7,203 nt of DNA from Phycisphaerales bacterium (lineage in GTDB: Bacteria > Planctomycetota > Phycisphaerae > Sedimentisphaerales > Anaerobacaceae). Of the stretch, positions 6,063-7,203 are shown in pieces (position 1 is the stretch's first letter; each line of letters starts with the position of its first letter). The DNA lies in NCBI GenBank assembly GCA_003533825.1, contig DQCG01000003.1, positions 1 to 7,203 of the forward strand, read 5' to 3'. The notes under the pieces were generated by a model. The model saw only the letters and a program-made list of their open reading frames with translations, made no database searches and was not told the origin of the DNA. The translations under genes and the position numbers were made by a program.

Positions 6063-6183
6063 GAGTATTTCACTCGAAAATATATAAAACCGGTAGATAT
6101 CAACAGATGTCTCGAAATTAAACAAGGCTGTTTTTCAGCAAAAAGCCAAAAAGTCTAAAATCTTTTCCAAAAGCGCAAAAGAC

Positions 6184-6212
6184 TTGACTTCTATGCCATT
6201 GCCCCGTAGGAT
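6184..6212 (+). promoter_or_regulatory. Promoter of the STAS-HATPase operon
   Basis: TTGACT (6184-6189, five of six consensus bases) and TAGGAT (6207-6212, four of six) are 17 bp apart. Upstream, 6140-6180 is rich in A-tracts, like an UP element. Predicted transcription starts near 6219, leaving a leader of about 30 nt with a ribosome-binding site at 6238-6243. Confidence 0.5.
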
Positions 6213-6249
6213 TCGCGTACAATTTTGTTGTTTTATTAGGGAGTTTCCC

Positions 6250-6618
6250 ATGGCTGCGATTAAGCCAAGTATAAGTGTTGAATACGCCGGAAACGCTACG
6301 ATATTGAGTTTTACCGACGAGAAAATACTCGAAGAAAAGGACATTAAAGCCCTCCAGGAGTCGATCATGTCTGTAATCGAGCAGGCGGAGCGGGTAAATC
6401 TGATTTTGGATTTCGGCAACGTCCGGTTTTTGTCTTCCGCGGTTTTAGGACTTTTAATACGGATTAGCAAAAGGATTTACGAACGGGATGGACAACTAAG
6501 GCTGTGTAACATAAATCCGAAAATCTACGAAATATTTAAAATAACGCGGCTGACCAAAACATTCGATATTTATAATGATGTTGAAGAAGCCAGTGAAGGT
6601 TTATCTCAACCGAATTAG
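6250..6618 (+). CDS. STAS-domain anti-anti-sigma factor-like protein (RsbV/SpoIIAA family)
   Basis: This 122-aa protein is the length of a single STAS domain. Family members bind an anti-sigma kinase when unphosphorylated and so free its target; phosphorylation of a conserved Ser turns this off. The alternating strand-helix pattern is clear: ISVEYAGNATILSF (8-21), a long helix (about 30-46), VNLILDFGNVRFLSSAVLGLLI (49-70) which is the family core with the strand and phosphosite loop, and LRLCNINPKIYEIFKITRLTKTFDIY near the end. In the loop the B. subtilis form D-S-S-G-L-G appears as S62-S63-A64-V65-L66-G67, so the site aligned to the phosphoserine is Ala, with Ser one residue before it. Start ATG at 6250 is fixed by AGGGAG at 6238-6243; a longer frame from 6184 overlaps the promoter and is unlikely. 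The HATPase gene follows 26 bp downstream and is the likely partner. Confidence 0.88.
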   Translation: MAAIKPSISVEYAGNATILSFTDEKILEEKDIKALQESIMSVIEQAERVNLILDFGNVRFLSSAVLGLLIRISKRIYERDGQLRLCNINPKIYEIFKITRLTKTFDIYNDVEEASEGLSQPN

Positions 6619-6644
6619 ATAAAGGATTTTTGCTTTATAAGTGT

Positions 6645-7133
6645 ATGACCTCGAAAGCACCTATCAACTGCTCAATAGTCGTCGACAGCAAGCCATCTGC
6701 CGTAGTTGAAGTGTACAAGCAGATTCTGCCGAAGCTCGAAGAGAACAACTTCGCAAAAGATGATATTTTCGCCGTGCATTTGACGTTAGAGGAGGCTTTT
6801 CTTAATGCCGTCAAGCATGGTAATAAAATGGATCCTGCCAAGAAGGTCAAGATTGACTATTCTATTGAATCGGACAAGGTTGCAATTTCTATAACAGATG
6901 AGGGGACTGGATTTGAGCCGGAATCAGTGGCCGATCCACGATTTGGCGAGGGTCTTTACGAACCGGGAGGCAGAGGATTGCTTCTTATGAACTCGTATAT
7001 GGATGTAGTGAAGTACAACGAGAATGGCAATACTGTGTATATGGTCAGATACAAGGAAAAACCACATCTAACAGAAAAACAAAGTCAAACCCAGTTTTCA
7101 TCGGAAGCAGGCCCTTGCCAACAAAATCAATAA
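6645..7133 (+). CDS. RsbW/SpoIIAB-like HATPase (anti-sigma factor serine kinase family)
   Basis: This 162-aa protein has a GHKL ATPase domain of the HATPase_c_2 type. The N box is L48-E-E-A-F-L-N54-A-V-K-H58-G-N60, the G1 box is D85-E-G-T-G89-F and the G2 box is G108-G-R-G-L-L-L-M. Relatives phosphorylate STAS partners and sequester sigma factors or other effectors, and the STAS gene just upstream supports such a pair. No sigma factor or PP2C phosphatase is present in the window. ATG at 6645 is chosen since it gives the usual N-terminal length; a TTG at 6630 in the same frame lies 3 nt after AAAGGA, so neither start has ideal spacing. The tail beyond about residue 140 is low-complexity and unlike the family. 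It includes T-E-K-Q-S-Q encoded by a copy of the intergenic repeat core (7075-7088), so the C-terminus has probably been extended by repeat DNA. Confidence 0.88.
   Translation: MTSKAPINCSIVVDSKPSAVVEVYKQILPKLEENNFAKDDIFAVHLTLEEAFLNAVKHGNKMDPAKKVKIDYSIESDKVAISITDEGTGFEPESVADPRFGEGLYEPGGRGLLLMNSYMDVVKYNENGNTVYMVRYKEKPHLTEKQSQTQFSSEAGPCQQNQ
7075..7088. repeat. Dispersed repeat core inside the HATPase gene
   Basis: AAAAACAAAGTCAA differs by one base (T for C) from the AAAAACAAAGCCAA present in the intergenic repeat units (5204-5217 and 5489-5502). It falls in the last 20 codons of the HATPase gene, in the frame that reads K-Q-S-Q, the same peptide given by one frame of the intergenic copies. Confidence 0.5.
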
Positions 7134-7153
7134 AATACTTGGTATCAGACAAG

Positions 7154-7203
7154 ATGAAAAATTATAGAATGTCTTACAGAGCTATTGTTTTTTGCGGTTT
7201 TTT
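7154..7203 (+). CDS. Start of a probable exported or membrane protein (3' truncated)
   Basis: An ATG 20 bp after the HATPase stop opens a frame that stays open to the window edge, giving 16 complete codons: M-K-N-Y-R-M-S-Y-R-A-I-V-F-C-G-F. A basic start followed by a hydrophobic run resembles the beginning of a signal peptide or first membrane helix. No clear Shine-Dalgarno precedes it; the ATG at 7169 in the same frame is another possible start. Too little is present to name a family. Confidence 0.35.
   Translation, partial: MKNYRMSYRAIVFCGF

Noticed and set aside
6006..6125. N-terminal extension of the Rrf2 frame by 40 codons
   Set aside because: The extension is not family-like, and AAGGAG just before 6008/6005 marks the real start.
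6126..6147. Imperfect hairpin GGCT...AGCC as a terminator or operator
   Set aside because: One internal mismatch, no gene ends there on either strand, and A/T-tracts in this stretch easily pair by chance.

Overview
The window looks like part of a bacterial chromosome, most plausibly a planctomycete (Phycisphaerae-like). The evidence is soft: the STAS and HATPase pair has the feel of planctomycete versions, and the intergenic DNA carries copies of a short repeat (core ACAAAGCCAATTT) whose accidental translations (KTKPI, KQSQF) I remember from predicted proteins of planctomycete metagenome assemblies. No rRNA, tRNA, transposase or CRISPR array is visible. Layout, left to right: the last 87 codons of a membrane protein (1-264, +) end in a strong intrinsic terminator. 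This terminator sits between it and a converging small MazG-like nucleotide pyrophosphohydrolase (320-589, -). A 325-bp gene-free stretch follows; it holds a good promoter for the MazG-like gene whose -10 box lies inside a 23-bp near-perfect palindrome. The centre is one very large gene (915-4901, +, 1328 aa). It encodes an Upf1/DNA2-type superfamily 1 helicase split by a roughly 440-residue coiled-coil insert, followed by a single-HKD phospholipase D-like nuclease domain and two zinc-ribbon-like Cys clusters. This architecture matches what I know of the single-gene type II Mokosh anti-phage system (MkoC) and is the best defence candidate here. About 700 bp of gene-free, repeat-rich DNA (4902-5603) follows. 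It contains a near-consensus promoter with no gene behind it, a 7-bp tandem repeat, a diverged tandem duplication of a composite repeat unit with a period of about 200 bp, an ATTCCCGC hairpin repeat and a 15-bp triple repeat. Reading frames through this stretch are artefacts. On the right, an Rrf2-family regulator (5604-6005, -) is divergent from an apparent operon: a STAS anti-anti-sigma-like protein (6250-6618, +) and an RsbW/SpoIIAB-like HATPase (6645-7133, +), then the first codons of a probable exported protein (7154 onward). The STAS and HATPase proteins are expected to form a partner-switching pair. The C-terminal tail of the HATPase gene contains a copy of the same repeat core seen in the intergenic array, which suggests the repeat has spread into a coding 3' end. 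Functional links between the blocks are not evident; the helicase-nuclease looks like a stand-alone accessory gene set among housekeeping and regulatory genes.
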